DNA of 64,000 bases from JAVBMJ01 sp031551275 (GCA_031551275.1 JAVBNX010000007.1:248001-312000), one strand, 5' to 3'; positions 33,590-42,796 are shown, counted from the first letter of the stretch. Numbers and translations are program-made. The notes: generated by a model not told the origin, from the sequence alone.

Positions 33590-34825
33590 TTACTCGGGAA
33601 GTTGGGAGGCCTGGGTCTCGGTGGGCATCGCCTCGGTGCTCTTCTTCACGCCCATGCGGGGGGCGCGCTCGAAGGGGCGGGTGCGGTCGAACCAGTAGCG
33701 GTAGGTGGTGTGCATCTTGAACTTGGTGGCGCAGACGTATGATTCCACCATGCGCATCATTACCGGGTTGAAATCGCCGATCCAGGCCAGTTCCAGCGTT
33801 TTGTAGGGCAGATCTCCCTTGGCCACCGTCTTCTCGAAGCAGTGCATCATGCCCGACTCGATCCCCTTGCCGTGGAACTCGGGGGTAACACCGAAGATCA
33901 TCGCGAAGATGCGGTCGGCCTTGCCCGCCTTGAGAAGGCACATTAGGCGGATCTTGTTCAAAAGGTTGAGCTTGCCGTTGAAGCGGCCGATCACCCGGTT
34001 GATGTCGGGGACCATGATGAAAAAGCCGATCGGCTCGTCGTTGAAGTAGGCGAAATAGATCAGGCGTTCGTCGATGATCGGTTTCATGCCGTTCAACAAT
34101 TTGTGGGCGTGCTCCCGGTCGATGGGCTTGACCCCGGAGAACTTGGCCCAGGCCTTGTTGTAGATCAACCGGAAATTCTCGGCGACCTGGTCGAGGTCCT
34201 TCTTGCGGATGTGCTCGAAGCGGTAGCCGGGGGTCTCCTCCAGGCGCTTGACGCGCTGGTAGACCGACTCGTTGAAGGCGCCCGCCTTGATGTTGCGCAC
34301 GTAGGAGTGCTGGTTGAAATAGTTCTGGAAGCCGTAGTTCTCGAACAGGGCGATGTAGTAGGGCGGGTTGTAGGGGTTGGCGTACAAGGGTTGGTGCTCG
34401 AAGCCGTTGACCAAAAGGCCCCACCACTGGTCGCGGTCGCCGAAGTTGATGGGGCCGTCCATGCCCTCCAGGCCCTTGGAATCGAGCCAGTTGTGCGCGG
34501 CGTCGAACAGCATGTCGGCCACCCGCTGGTCGTCGATCGATTCGAAGAAACCGCAGCCCCCGGTGTTCTGGTTGGCGGCCGCCTGGTCGCGGTTGTAGAA
34601 GGCGGCGATGCGGCCAGCGATCTTGCCGTGGCTGTCGCGCACCAGCCAGCGGATCGCCTCGCCGTCGACGAAGAGTTCGTTGCGGGCGGGGTCGAAGATG
34701 TGTTTTATATCGTCGTCGAGGGGGCAGACCCAGTTGCGGTTGCCCTTATAGAGCGATTTGGGGAAAGCGATGAAATCTTTTTCCTGCTGGCGGGAGGTGA
34801 CTTCTTCCAGATAGTATTGTGCCAT
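33590..34825 (-). CDS. GNAT-like acyltransferase, conserved in Bacteroidota
   Basis: 411 residues from MAQYYLEEVTSRQQEKDF; a Met 25 codons upstream falls beyond the promoter and was rejected. The C-terminal half carries a GNAT-like acyl-CoA loop, VTPEFHGKGIESGMM, after strand IFAMIFG. The N-terminal half (ESIDDQRVADMLFDAAHNWL, MDGPINFGDRDQWWG) is typical of a conserved family of unknown role. Cytoplasmic. Its promoter is repeat copy C: TATCTTTG at 34846-34853, 20 bases upstream. Divergent from gdhA. Substrate unknown. Confidence 0.82.
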   Translation of the reverse strand: MAQYYLEEVTSRQQEKDFIAFPKSLYKGNRNWVCPLDDDIKHIFDPARNELFVDGEAIRWLVRDSHGKIAGRIAAFYNRDQAAANQNTGGCGFFESIDDQRVADMLFDAAHNWLDSKGLEGMDGPINFGDRDQWWGLLVNGFEHQPLYANPYNPPYYIALFENYGFQNYFNQHSYVRNIKAGAFNESVYQRVKRLEETPGYRFEHIRKKDLDQVAENFRLIYNKAWAKFSGVKPIDREHAHKLLNGMKPIIDERLIYFAYFNDEPIGFFIMVPDINRVIGRFNGKLNLLNKIRLMCLLKAGKADRIFAMIFGVTPEFHGKGIESGMMHCFEKTVAKGDLPYKTLELAWIGDFNPVMMRMVESYVCATKFKMHTTYRYWFDRTRPFERAPRMGVKKSTEAMPTETQASQLPE

Positions 34826-34845
34826 AGGTAGTCTTATCCAAACCA

Positions 34846-34924
34846 CAAAGATAACGAAAGCCGAGAGCAATACAAGTTTACTTGGATTGCCGAGGCGCAT
34901 AAATCTTCGCCGAAGGCAAAGATA
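34846..34924. repeat. Palindromic promoter repeat, copy C
   Basis: 79 bp between the acyltransferase-like gene and gdhA. Plus-strand order: CAAAGATA, CGAAAGCCGAGAGCAAT, core CAAGTTTACTTG, ATTGCCGAGGCGCA, CTTCGCCGAAGGCAAAGATA. Reverse-strand TTG (34873-34875) and TATCTTTG (34846-34853) are 19 bases apart. A second TATCTTTG-type box marks the far end (34917-34924), followed by CGATTTTT as in copy A. Confidence 0.85.
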
Positions 34925-35032
34925 CGATTTTTGAGCCAGGATAAAATACTACGGAACAGGGCGTTGTTGTTAAAAAATTCTATAAACGTTAAAAAAACAT
35001 CCTGTTAGTGAAACAATGACGCGAAAAATGAG

Positions 35033-35040
35033 TATTTTTG
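35033..35040 (+). promoter_or_regulatory. -7 box of gdhA
   Basis: TATTTTTG, 31 bases before the gdhA ATG. The -33 box is weak (TTA only), compatible with a regulated promoter. Confidence 0.55.
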
Positions 35041-35071
35041 TCGCCGGATGAAAATTTAATTATTTCTTAAC

Positions 35072-36406
35072 ATGAAAGTCGATCAACTGATGTCCGCCCT
35101 CGAGGCGCGCCACCCCGGCGAAAAGGAGTATTTGCAAGCGGTTCACGAAGTGTTGGGATCCATCGAGGAGATCTACAACCGGAATCCCCAGTTCGAAAAG
35201 GTCAAGATCGCCGAGAGGATCGTCGAGCCCGACCGGATCTTTACGTTCAAGGTGCCCTGGGTAACCGACGCGGGCGAAGTGGTCGTGAACATCGGTTACC
35301 GCATCCAGTTCAACAACGCCATCGGGCCCTACAAAGGAGGGTTAAGGTTTCACCCCAGCGTGAACCTGAGTATTCTAAAGTTCCTCGGTTTTGAGCAGAC
35401 TTTCAAGAACGCCTTGACCACCCTGCCCATGGGCGGCGCGAAGGGCGGTTCGGACTTCAACCCCAAAGGGCGTTCCGATAACGAGATCATGCGCTTCTGC
35501 CAGGCCTTTATGACCGAGCTGTGGCGTTACATCGGTCCCGATACCGACGTGCCCGCCGGCGATATCGGCGTGGGCGCCCGCGAGGTGGGTTACCTCTACG
35601 GCATGTACCGCAAGCTTGCCCAGGAGAACACCGGCGTGTTGACCGGCAAGGGCCTGAGCTACGGCGGCTCGCTGATCCGTCCCGAGGCCACCGGATTCGG
35701 CGCGGTCTACTTCCTGATGCAGATGCTCGAAAGGATGGGCACCTCCCTGAAGGGCAAGACGGTAGGTGTCTCAGGCTTCGGCAACGTGGCCTGGGGAGCG
35801 GCCCTCAAGGCGACCGAAATGGGTGCCAAGGTGGTAACCATCTCCGGTCCCGACGGTTACATCTACGATCCGGCCGGGTTGAACGACGAGAAGATCGCTT
35901 ACATGCTCGAACTGCGCGCCTCCAACAATGACGTGGTGGCTCCCTACGCGGAAAAATTCGCAGGCTCGACCTTCTTCGCAGGCAAGAAGCCCTGGGAGCA
36001 GAAGCTCGATATCGCCATGCCCTGCGCAACGCAGAACGAGGTAAACGGCGACGACGCGGCTATGCTGGTCAAGAACGGGACGATCTGCGTGGCAGAGGTC
36101 TCCAACATGGGTTGCACCCCGGAAGCGATCAATACTTTCCTCAGCGCCAAGATCCTCTACGGCCCCGGCAAGGCGGTCAATGCGGGCGGCGTGGCTACTT
36201 CCGGTCTGGAAATGACCCAGAACTCGATGAAGATCTCCTGGACCGCTGAAGAGGTGGACGCCAAACTCAAGCAGATCATGACCTCGATCCACGGCGCGTG
36301 CGTGAAGTATGGCCAGGAGGGCAGCTACCTCAACTACATGAAAGGGGCGAACATCGCCGGGTTCATGAAGGTGGCCCAGAGTATGCTCGAGCAGGGGGTT
36401 TTGTAA
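35072..36406 (+). CDS. gdhA: NADP-type glutamate dehydrogenase
   Basis: 444 residues, hexameric class. It makes glutamate from 2-oxoglutarate and ammonium, the main ammonium assimilation route in many Bacteroidales. Catalytic region seen as GGLRFHPSVN and LPMGGAKGGSDF (the Lys of AKGGSD). The Rossmann domain has SGFGNVAWGAA. The start MKVDQLMSALEARHPGEKEYLQAV is typical. It is monocistronic with a strong terminator; divergent from the acyltransferase-like gene across repeat copy C. Confidence 0.97.
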   Translation: MKVDQLMSALEARHPGEKEYLQAVHEVLGSIEEIYNRNPQFEKVKIAERIVEPDRIFTFKVPWVTDAGEVVVNIGYRIQFNNAIGPYKGGLRFHPSVNLSILKFLGFEQTFKNALTTLPMGGAKGGSDFNPKGRSDNEIMRFCQAFMTELWRYIGPDTDVPAGDIGVGAREVGYLYGMYRKLAQENTGVLTGKGLSYGGSLIRPEATGFGAVYFLMQMLERMGTSLKGKTVGVSGFGNVAWGAALKATEMGAKVVTISGPDGYIYDPAGLNDEKIAYMLELRASNNDVVAPYAEKFAGSTFFAGKKPWEQKLDIAMPCATQNEVNGDDAAMLVKNGTICVAEVSNMGCTPEAINTFLSAKILYGPGKAVNAGGVATSGLEMTQNSMKISWTAEEVDAKLKQIMTSIHGACVKYGQEGSYLNYMKGANIAGFMKVAQSMLEQGVL

Positions 36407-36424
36407 GGAATCCTTTAGATAGCA

Positions 36425-36461
36425 GGAAGCCGCCTCATTGTGGGGCGGCTTCCTTGTTTTT
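36425..36461 (+). terminator. Terminator of gdhA
   Basis: Stem GGAAGCCGCC/GGCGGCTTCC, 9-nt loop, T-rich tail. It also faces the end of the convergent methyltransferase gene. Confidence 0.87.
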
Positions 36462-36472
36462 GATGGCAGGGA

Positions 36473-37504
36473 TCAGGGGTTCAGGGAGAGTGCCCGCAGG
36501 AATTTTATGTTTTCGGGCGGGGCGGCGGGGGGGATTTCGCAGCCGGGCATGACGATCCAGTTCTCTTGGGGAATCGAGGTGCGGATGGCTTGGAATTTTT
36601 CGGCGATCAGCTCTTTGCCGCCTTCCAACATCACGGCTACGGGGTCGAGGTTGCCGGCCAGCAGCACGTCGGGGCCCATGGCGCGGTGGGCGGCGGGCAT
36701 GTCGACCATGTGGTCGATGTCCAGGATGTCGATCTCCTCTTGCGCCAGATGGGGCAAAAGGTGGGTAATATCGCCGCAGATGTGGAGCTTGACCAGGGCG
36801 CCCTGCTCGTGGATGTAATCGAAGAGGTCGCGGTGGAGCTCGGTGCAGAAGTCGGCGTACAGGGACGCGTCGATCTGGGAGCAGACCGCGTCTCCCACGC
36901 CGATCACGTCGGCTCCGGCGCGGATCTGGGCGGCGGCGAAGTCCTTGGCGGTCAGCAGGGTCTTTTGCAGCAACTCTTTAACGGCTTCGGGCTCCAGCAT
37001 CATGGCCATCATCGCCTCGCCCATGCCCATCAAGTCGCACGCTTCGGCCAGGGGGCCTTCCACCCAGCCGATCACGGGGAATTGGGGGCCTACGGCTTCG
37101 CGCAGCAGGCGGCAGGCCTGGATCCGGTCGCGGGTGCGGGGTGCGGACTCCACGTCGGGGCGTTTCAGGGCGGGGATGTCGGCGGTGGAGTGGATTACCC
37201 GGCTCGCTTTGGGGGCGGCGTCGCCGTTGAAGGTGATCCCGGCCCCGAAGGCGGAGGTTTCGCGGTAGGGGTCGGAGATGGCGCTGACCGCGTCCATACC
37301 GTATAGCTCGACGCACCGCAAGTTGGCCTCAACCAGCTTGCGGGCGTCGCGCATGAACTCTTCGTAGGTAAAACCCGCCTGGCGCGCCGCGTGCATCATC
37401 ACGATCGGGTGGAAGAGCGATCTCCCGTCCCCGGTGTGAGGAGTTTGCAGGCGCTGCCGCGTTCGGCGGAGTTTGTCGGTCATTTTTGGCGGGTTAATCG
37501 CCAT
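36473..37504 (-). CDS. MtaA/UroD-family (cobamide methyltransferase-like) protein
   Basis: 343 residues from an ATG that overlaps the last 11 bases of carB; a second Met at 37483 (MTDKLRRTRQ) is possible. UroD fold, but with the zinc-thiolate ligands of methylcobamide:coenzyme-M methyltransferases: His241 and Cys243 in LHICGD and Cys322 in GCEIP. It lacks the haem-pathway N-terminal substrate signature of true uroporphyrinogen decarboxylases. It probably moves a methyl group between a corrinoid protein and a thiol; partner genes are not in the window. The overlap with carB implies operon expression with pyrimidine/arginine precursor synthesis, which is unexplained. Confidence 0.82.
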   Translation of the reverse strand: MAINPPKMTDKLRRTRQRLQTPHTGDGRSLFHPIVMMHAARQAGFTYEEFMRDARKLVEANLRCVELYGMDAVSAISDPYRETSAFGAGITFNGDAAPKASRVIHSTADIPALKRPDVESAPRTRDRIQACRLLREAVGPQFPVIGWVEGPLAEACDLMGMGEAMMAMMLEPEAVKELLQKTLLTAKDFAAAQIRAGADVIGVGDAVCSQIDASLYADFCTELHRDLFDYIHEQGALVKLHICGDITHLLPHLAQEEIDILDIDHMVDMPAAHRAMGPDVLLAGNLDPVAVMLEGGKELIAEKFQAIRTSIPQENWIVMPGCEIPPAAPPENIKFLRALSLNP

Positions 37505-40500
37505 ACTCGTTCCAGCTGCGGATCTTCAGGTCTTTCTTTTCCAACGCGCAGAAGGCCTGGATGAAGGCTCCGGCCAGACGGGCGTTGGTAATCAGGGGGA
37601 TGTTGAAGTCGATGGCGCTCCGGCGGATGGTGTAGTCGTTGTTGAGCTCCGACTCGGACAAGTTTTTCGGGATGTTGACCACCAGGTCGATCTTCTTTTC
37701 GCGGATGTAGTCCAGCGTGTTGGGCTTCTGGGGGCTGTCGGGCCAGTGGAGCGTCTCGGCCTCGATGCCGTTGGCTTTCAGGTAGTCGGCCGTGCCGCCT
37801 GTGGCGTAGAGCTTGTAGCCCTTGGCGTGGAGTTCGGCGATGGCAGGCAGCAGGTCGGCTTTCGAGCGCGCGTCGCCCGTCGAGAGCAGGATGTTCTTTT
37901 TGGGGATCTGGTAGCCCACGGAGATCATCGCCTTGAGGATCGCCTCGTCGAAGTTGTCGCCCAGGCAGCCCACCTCGCCGGTCGAGGACATCTCGACGCC
38001 CAGCACGGGGTCGGTCTTTTGCAGGCGCGAGAAGGAGAACTGGGGCGCTTTGATGCCCACGTAGTCCAGATCGAAGGCGGATTTGTGGGGGATATCGACG
38101 GGTAAACCCAACATGACCTTGGTGGCGATGTCGATGAAGTTTACCTTCAGGACCTTGGAGACGAAGGGGAAGCTCCGCGAGGCGCGCAGGTTGCACTCGA
38201 TGACCTTCAGTTGGTTGTTCTTGGCCATGACCTGCATGTTGAACGGGCCGGAGATGTTGAGCCCCTTGGCGGTCAGGCGCGCGACCTTTTTGAGGCGGCG
38301 CATCGTCTCGACGTACATCTTTTGGGGCGGGAAGACCATCGTGGCGTCGCCCGAGTGGACCCCGGCGAACTCGACGTGCTCGGAGATGGCGTAGATCAGC
38401 ACCTCGCCGTCGCGGGCCACGGCGTCGATCTCGATCTCCTTGGCGTTTTCGATGAATTCGGTCACCACCACGGGGTGTTGCTTGCTCACGTTGGTGGCCA
38501 GGGTCAGGAAGTGTTCCAGTTCGCCCCGGTTGGAGACCACGTTCATCGCCGCGCCCGAGAGGACGTAGGAGGGACGGATCAGCAGGGGGAAGCCCACTTC
38601 GTCGGCGAAGGTATAGATATCGTCGATGGTGGTCAGCTCCTTCCAGCGCGGTTGGTCGACGCCGATCTCGTCCAGCATCTGCGAGAACTTGTGGCGGTCT
38701 TCGGCGTGGTCGATGTCCTCGGCCTTGGTGCCCAGGATGGGGATGTGGTTGGCGTCCAGCCTCATGGCCAGGTTGTTGGGGATCTGGCCGCCCACCGAGA
38801 CGATCACGCCTTTCGGCTCTTCGAGGTCGGTAATGTCCAACACCCTCTCGAGCGAAAGCTCGTCGAAGTACAACCTGTCGCACATGTCGTAGTCGGTCGA
38901 CACGGTCTCGGGGTTGTAGTTGATCATGACCGAGCGCAGGCCGTTCTCACGGATGGTGGTCGCGGCGTTGACCGAGCACCAGTCGAACTCGACCGAGCTG
39001 CCGATGCGGTAGGCGCCCGAGCCCAGGACGATCACCGATTTGCCGTCGTGGGCGAAGTCGATGTCGTGCTCGGAGCCGTTGTAGGTCAGGTAAAGGTAGT
39101 TGGTCTGGGCGGGGTACTCGGCCGCCAGGGTGTCGATCTGCTTGACGAAGGGTAAAATGCCGCGTTTCTTGCGCTCGCTGCGCACGGCCATGATGCCCTG
39201 CTCGATGGTCTCGGAAGTCGAGCCGATCACCACGCGGGCCAGTTGGAAGTCGGAGAAGCCCATGCACTTGGCCTCCTTGAAGAGGCCGGAGGGGAGGGCG
39301 GCGATGTCGTCGTATTGCTTGAGGTCGTTCTCGATGCGGACGATGTTGTTCAACTTGTGCAGGAACCACTTGTCGATCATCGTCAGATCGTGGATGCGAT
39401 CGACCGTGTAGCCCTTTTTCAGGGCCTGGGCGATGGCGAAGACGCGTTTGTCGGTGGGGCGCGAGAGGGCGTCGTCCAAATCGTCGACGGCCAGCTCCTT
39501 GTTGCCCACGAAGCCGTGCATGCCCTGGCCCATCATGCGCAGGCCCTTTTGCATGCACTCCTCGAAGGTGCGGCCGATGGCCATCACCTCGCCCACGGAC
39601 TTCATCGAGGAGCCCAGCTCGCGGCTGACGCCCTTGAATTTGCCCAAATCCCAGCGGGGGAGCTTGCAGACCACGTAGTCCAAAGCGGGTTCGAAGAAGG
39701 CGGGGGTGGTGCGGGTAACGGAGTTTTTCAACTCGTGCAGGCCGTAGCCCAGGCCCAGTTTGGCGGCCACGAAGGCCAACGGGTAGCCCGTCGCCTTGGA
39801 TGCCAGGGCCGACGAGCGGGAGAGGCGGGCGTTGACCTCGATCACGCGGTAGTCTTCAGACTCGGGGTCCAAAGCGTACTGCACGTTGCACTCGCCCACG
39901 ATGCCGATGTGGCGCACGATGGCGATGGCAAGGCGGCGCAGCTTCTGGTGCTCGGCGTTGGTCAAAGTCTGGCACGGGGCGACCACGATGCTCTCGCCCG
40001 TGTGGATGCCGAGCGGGTCGAAGTTCTCCATGTTGCAGACCGTGATGCAGTTGTCGTATTTGTCTCGGACCACTTCGTACTCGATCTCTTTCCAGCCCTT
40101 GAGCGATTTTTCGACCAGGACCTGGGGCGAGTAGGCGAACGATTTGTTGGCCAGCGTGACCAGCTCCTCGTCGTTGTCGCAGAAGCCCGAGCCCAAACCG
40201 CCCAACGCGTAGGCGGCGCGAAGGATCACGGGGTAGCCCAACTCGTTGGCCACGCGGCGTGCGTCCTCGACCGTGGTAACGGCCTCGCTTTTGATCGTTT
40301 TGACGTTGATCTGGTCGAGCTTGTGCACGAAAATATCGCGGTCCTCGGTGTCGATGATGGCCTGTACGGGCGTGCCGAGGACTTTTACGTTGTATTTTTC
40401 AAGGACGCCCGACTGGAAGAGCTTCACCCCGCAGTTCAGGGCGGTTTGCCCGCCGAAGGCCAGCAAAATGCCCTGGGGACGCTCCTTGGCGATTACCTCC

Positions 40501-40724
40501 TCGACGTACTCGGGGGTAACGGGCAGGAAGTAGACCTTGTCGGCGATGTTCTCCGAGGTCTGGATCGTGGCGATGTTGGGGTTTATGAGTACGGTATAGA
40601 TCCCCTCCTCTTTGAGGGCTTTCAACGCCTGCGAACCCGAGTAGTCGAACTCGCCCGCCTCGCCGATCTTCAGTGCGCCTGAGCCCAGCAGGATTACCTT
40701 TTCAATTTTGTCTATTGCTTGCAT
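37494..40724 (-). CDS. carB: Carbamoyl-phosphate synthase large subunit
   Basis: 1076 residues, complete. Makes carbamoyl phosphate from bicarbonate, ATP and the ammonia released by CarA. Two tandem ATP-grasp halves are visible: the first begins IEKVILLGSGALKIGEAGEFDYSGSQA, the second KSVIVLGSGAYRIGSSVEFDWCSV. The C-terminal MGS-like allosteric domain starts about residue 940 (KKNILLSTGDARSKADLLPAIAELH). The start overlaps the carA stop by 13 bases. Confidence 0.98.
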   Translation of the reverse strand: MQAIDKIEKVILLGSGALKIGEAGEFDYSGSQALKALKEEGIYTVLINPNIATIQTSENIADKVYFLPVTPEYVEEVIAKERPQGILLAFGGQTALNCGVKLFQSGVLEKYNVKVLGTPVQAIIDTEDRDIFVHKLDQINVKTIKSEAVTTVEDARRVANELGYPVILRAAYALGGLGSGFCDNDEELVTLANKSFAYSPQVLVEKSLKGWKEIEYEVVRDKYDNCITVCNMENFDPLGIHTGESIVVAPCQTLTNAEHQKLRRLAIAIVRHIGIVGECNVQYALDPESEDYRVIEVNARLSRSSALASKATGYPLAFVAAKLGLGYGLHELKNSVTRTTPAFFEPALDYVVCKLPRWDLGKFKGVSRELGSSMKSVGEVMAIGRTFEECMQKGLRMMGQGMHGFVGNKELAVDDLDDALSRPTDKRVFAIAQALKKGYTVDRIHDLTMIDKWFLHKLNNIVRIENDLKQYDDIAALPSGLFKEAKCMGFSDFQLARVVIGSTSETIEQGIMAVRSERKKRGILPFVKQIDTLAAEYPAQTNYLYLTYNGSEHDIDFAHDGKSVIVLGSGAYRIGSSVEFDWCSVNAATTIRENGLRSVMINYNPETVSTDYDMCDRLYFDELSLERVLDITDLEEPKGVIVSVGGQIPNNLAMRLDANHIPILGTKAEDIDHAEDRHKFSQMLDEIGVDQPRWKELTTIDDIYTFADEVGFPLLIRPSYVLSGAAMNVVSNRGELEHFLTLATNVSKQHPVVVTEFIENAKEIEIDAVARDGEVLIYAISEHVEFAGVHSGDATMVFPPQKMYVETMRRLKKVARLTAKGLNISGPFNMQVMAKNNQLKVIECNLRASRSFPFVSKVLKVNFIDIATKVMLGLPVDIPHKSAFDLDYVGIKAPQFSFSRLQKTDPVLGVEMSSTGEVGCLGDNFDEAILKAMISVGYQIPKKNILLSTGDARSKADLLPAIAELHAKGYKLYATGGTADYLKANGIEAETLHWPDSPQKPNTLDYIREKKIDLVVNIPKNLSESELNNDYTIRRSAIDFNIPLITNARLAGAFIQAFCALEKKDLKIRSWNEYGD

Positions 40725-41800
40725 TGCTTTACGTTTTCTATGAATTTATCGAAAAGGAAGTCCGAATCGGTCGGGCCCGAGGAGGCCTCCGGGTGGAACT
40801 GCACCGAGAAGAAGGGTTTCTCTTTGTGGATGATGCCCTCCGAGGTGCCGTCGTTCAGGTTGGTAAAGTAGGGCTCCCAGCCCTTGTCCAACGTGGAGAG
40901 GTCGGCGGCGAAGCCGTGGTTCTGCGAGGAGATTACCGCGAAGGTGGTCCCCGACATCAGTACCGGCTGGTTGTGGCTCCGGTGGCCGTATTTGAGTTTG
41001 AAGGTCTTGGCGCCCGCCGCGATCGAGAGCAGCTGGTTGCCCAGGCAGATGCCGAAGATGGGTTTGCCGACCTGGATCGCCTTTTTGATGTTGGAGATCG
41101 TCTCGGGGCACATCATCGGGTTGCCGGGGCCGTTGGAGATCATCACGCCGTCGTAATCCTCCTTCGTGAAATCGTAGTTCCACGGGACGCGGACCACCGT
41201 GGTGTCGCGCTGCAAAAGGCAGCGGATGATGTTGTTCTTGCAGCCGCAGTCGACCAGCACGATCCTGTGCTTGCCGTTGCCGTAGGTAATCGGCTCGGTG
41301 CAGCTTACCCCCGCCACCAGGTTGGTCTGGTTCGGATCCTCGAAGTTGACCTGGGTGGCATCGCCCTCGACTTCGACCTTGCCCTGCATGACCCCTTCCT
41401 CGCGCAGGATCTTGGTGATGGCCCGCGTGTCGACCCCGTAGATGCCGGGGACGTTCTGCTCCTTCATCCAAGCGTCGAGCGTCTTGACCGCATTCCAGTG
41501 GCTCGGCTCGAAGCAGTAGTCGGTAATCACGAGCGCCCGGATGTGCATCCGGTTGGATTCAAAAAAACGGAGTATCCCTTCGACTGCCTCGTCTGACGGT
41601 ACTCCGTAATTCCCAACCAAAGGGTATGTCATCACTAAAATTTGCCCGGCGAAGGAAGGATCGGTAAAACTTTCGGTGTAGCCGGTCATCGCCGTGCTGA
41701 ATACCACCTCTCCCGGGACGTTGCGGGCCGCTCCGAACGAGTACCCCGCGAATCGCCGCCCGTCTTGGAGGACGAGTTGCGCGCTTTTTTTGTCAAGCAT
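40712..41800 (-). CDS. carA: Carbamoyl-phosphate synthase small subunit
   Basis: 362 residues. Class I glutamine amidotransferase domain with nucleophile Cys252 in PIFGICLGNQ and the HPE triad part at 336-338. The N-terminal half is the CarA-specific domain that docks on CarB. The first gene of the carA-carB-methyltransferase operon; overlapping starts and stops suggest coupled translation. The -7 box lies 74 bases upstream. Confidence 0.98.
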   Translation of the reverse strand: MLDKKSAQLVLQDGRRFAGYSFGAARNVPGEVVFSTAMTGYTESFTDPSFAGQILVMTYPLVGNYGVPSDEAVEGILRFFESNRMHIRALVITDYCFEPSHWNAVKTLDAWMKEQNVPGIYGVDTRAITKILREEGVMQGKVEVEGDATQVNFEDPNQTNLVAGVSCTEPITYGNGKHRIVLVDCGCKNNIIRCLLQRDTTVVRVPWNYDFTKEDYDGVMISNGPGNPMMCPETISNIKKAIQVGKPIFGICLGNQLLSIAAGAKTFKLKYGHRSHNQPVLMSGTTFAVISSQNHGFAADLSTLDKGWEPYFTNLNDGTSEGIIHKEKPFFSVQFHPEASSGPTDSDFLFDKFIENVKQCKQ

Positions 41801-41873
41801 CAGATTATCAGTAAGTTGTAATTATTCTCAGACTTGCCGACAACCTTTCTTTTCAGAACTGTTATCTGAACTG

Positions 41874-41881
41874 CAAAGGTA
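41874..41881 (-). promoter_or_regulatory. -7 box of carA
   Basis: TACCTTTG on the reverse strand, leaving a leader of about 70 bases before carA; the sequence upstream is very AT-rich. No clear -33 box and no pyrimidine attenuator hairpin with T-run was recognised in the leader. Confidence 0.55.
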
Positions 41882-41937
41882 TGAAAAAAATCGAGATATA
41901 ATAAAAAATATTAAAAATAGAGAAAGAAAAAAAGAAT

Positions 41938-41945
41938 TACCTTTG
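41938..41945 (+). promoter_or_regulatory. -7 box of the RNA methyltransferase gene
   Basis: TACCTTTG, 7 bases before the ATG at 41953, giving a very short or absent leader. Confidence 0.55.
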
Positions 41946-41952
41946 TAGTAAG

Positions 41953-42675
41953 ATGATTAGCAAGGCAGAATTCGCATTGATCCGCTCGCTCTCTGACAAG
42001 AAGGTCAGGCAGGAGCAGGGGTTGTTCCTGGTCGAGGGGCCCAAGATGGTCGCCGAGGCGCTGGAGTCGGGCTGGACGGTGGTCAAGGCGTGGAGCACGG
42101 ACGGCAGCCTGGGCGATCCGGCCACCAACAAAGAGATGGAGCGCGCGTCGCTGTTACGCACCCCCTCGACGGCGCTGGCGCTGGTCAGGCTGCCGGAGTA
42201 CGCGCGCTTCGACCCGGCTGCGGCAAGCGATTCGCTGGTCCTGGCGTTGGACGGGGTGCAAGACCCCGGCAATGTGGGGAGCATCCTGCGCACGGCCGAG
42301 TGGTTCGGAGTGGAGCAAGTGGTCTGCTCCTTGAATACGGCGGACTGCTTCTCGCCCAAGGTAGTGCAGGCCACGATGGGGAGCGTTTTTAGGGTAAAGG
42401 TTTGCTATACGGAGCTGGTTCCGGCCTTGGAAGCGGTCGCTTTGCAGGGCGGCGTGGTAATGGGGGCGATGTTGGAAGGGGAGGATATATCGAAGGCCGA
42501 ATTACCGCGGAATGGCGTTCTGGTCATGGGCAGCGAGGGCGGCGGCTTGTCGAAAGAGGTGGCGGGCTTGCTGACGCGCTCCTTATATATACCGCGCGGG
42601 AAGTCCGGCGATAGGCCCGAGTCGCTCAATGTGGCGGCCGCCACAGCAATTTTATTATCGAGGCTGAAAATGTAA
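41953..42675 (+). CDS. TrmH/SpoU-family RNA 2'-O-methyltransferase
   Basis: 240 residues. The N-terminal substrate-binding domain (FALIRSLSDKKVRQEQGLFLVEGPKMV) precedes a SPOUT knot domain with the three motifs: LDGVQDPGNVGSILRTAEWFG, LVMGSEGGGLSKEV and LNVAAATAILL near the end. It methylates a ribose 2'-OH in 23S rRNA or tRNA; the exact site is not deducible. Divergent from carA. Confidence 0.93.
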   Translation: MISKAEFALIRSLSDKKVRQEQGLFLVEGPKMVAEALESGWTVVKAWSTDGSLGDPATNKEMERASLLRTPSTALALVRLPEYARFDPAAASDSLVLALDGVQDPGNVGSILRTAEWFGVEQVVCSLNTADCFSPKVVQATMGSVFRVKVCYTELVPALEAVALQGGVVMGAMLEGEDISKAELPRNGVLVMGSEGGGLSKEVAGLLTRSLYIPRGKSGDRPESLNVAAATAILLSRLKM

Positions 42676-42753
42676 CGTGTTGCACGGCCCAGCCGTGCCT
42701 TATTGCTACCCGACTGCCAGGTGTTACCAGGGCGGTCGCGGCAGCACCTTATA

Positions 42754-42796
42754 CCCCTCTCTCCCCTACGGTTAGGGGAGAGAGATGGAGAGAGGG
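42754..42796. repeat. CT-rich nested inverted repeat
   Basis: A perfect 12-bp stem CTCTCTCCCCTA/TAGGGGAGAGAG with loop CGGT (core 42757-42784), framed by further CCCCTCTCT and AGAGAGGGG so that alternative longer pairings exist. It lies between the methyltransferase gene and the end of the GNAT gene. There is no T-run, so it is not a standard terminator. The look is that of a dispersed chromosomal palindrome; only this copy is in the window. The rest of 42676-42923 holds no gene I can support. Confidence 0.7.
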
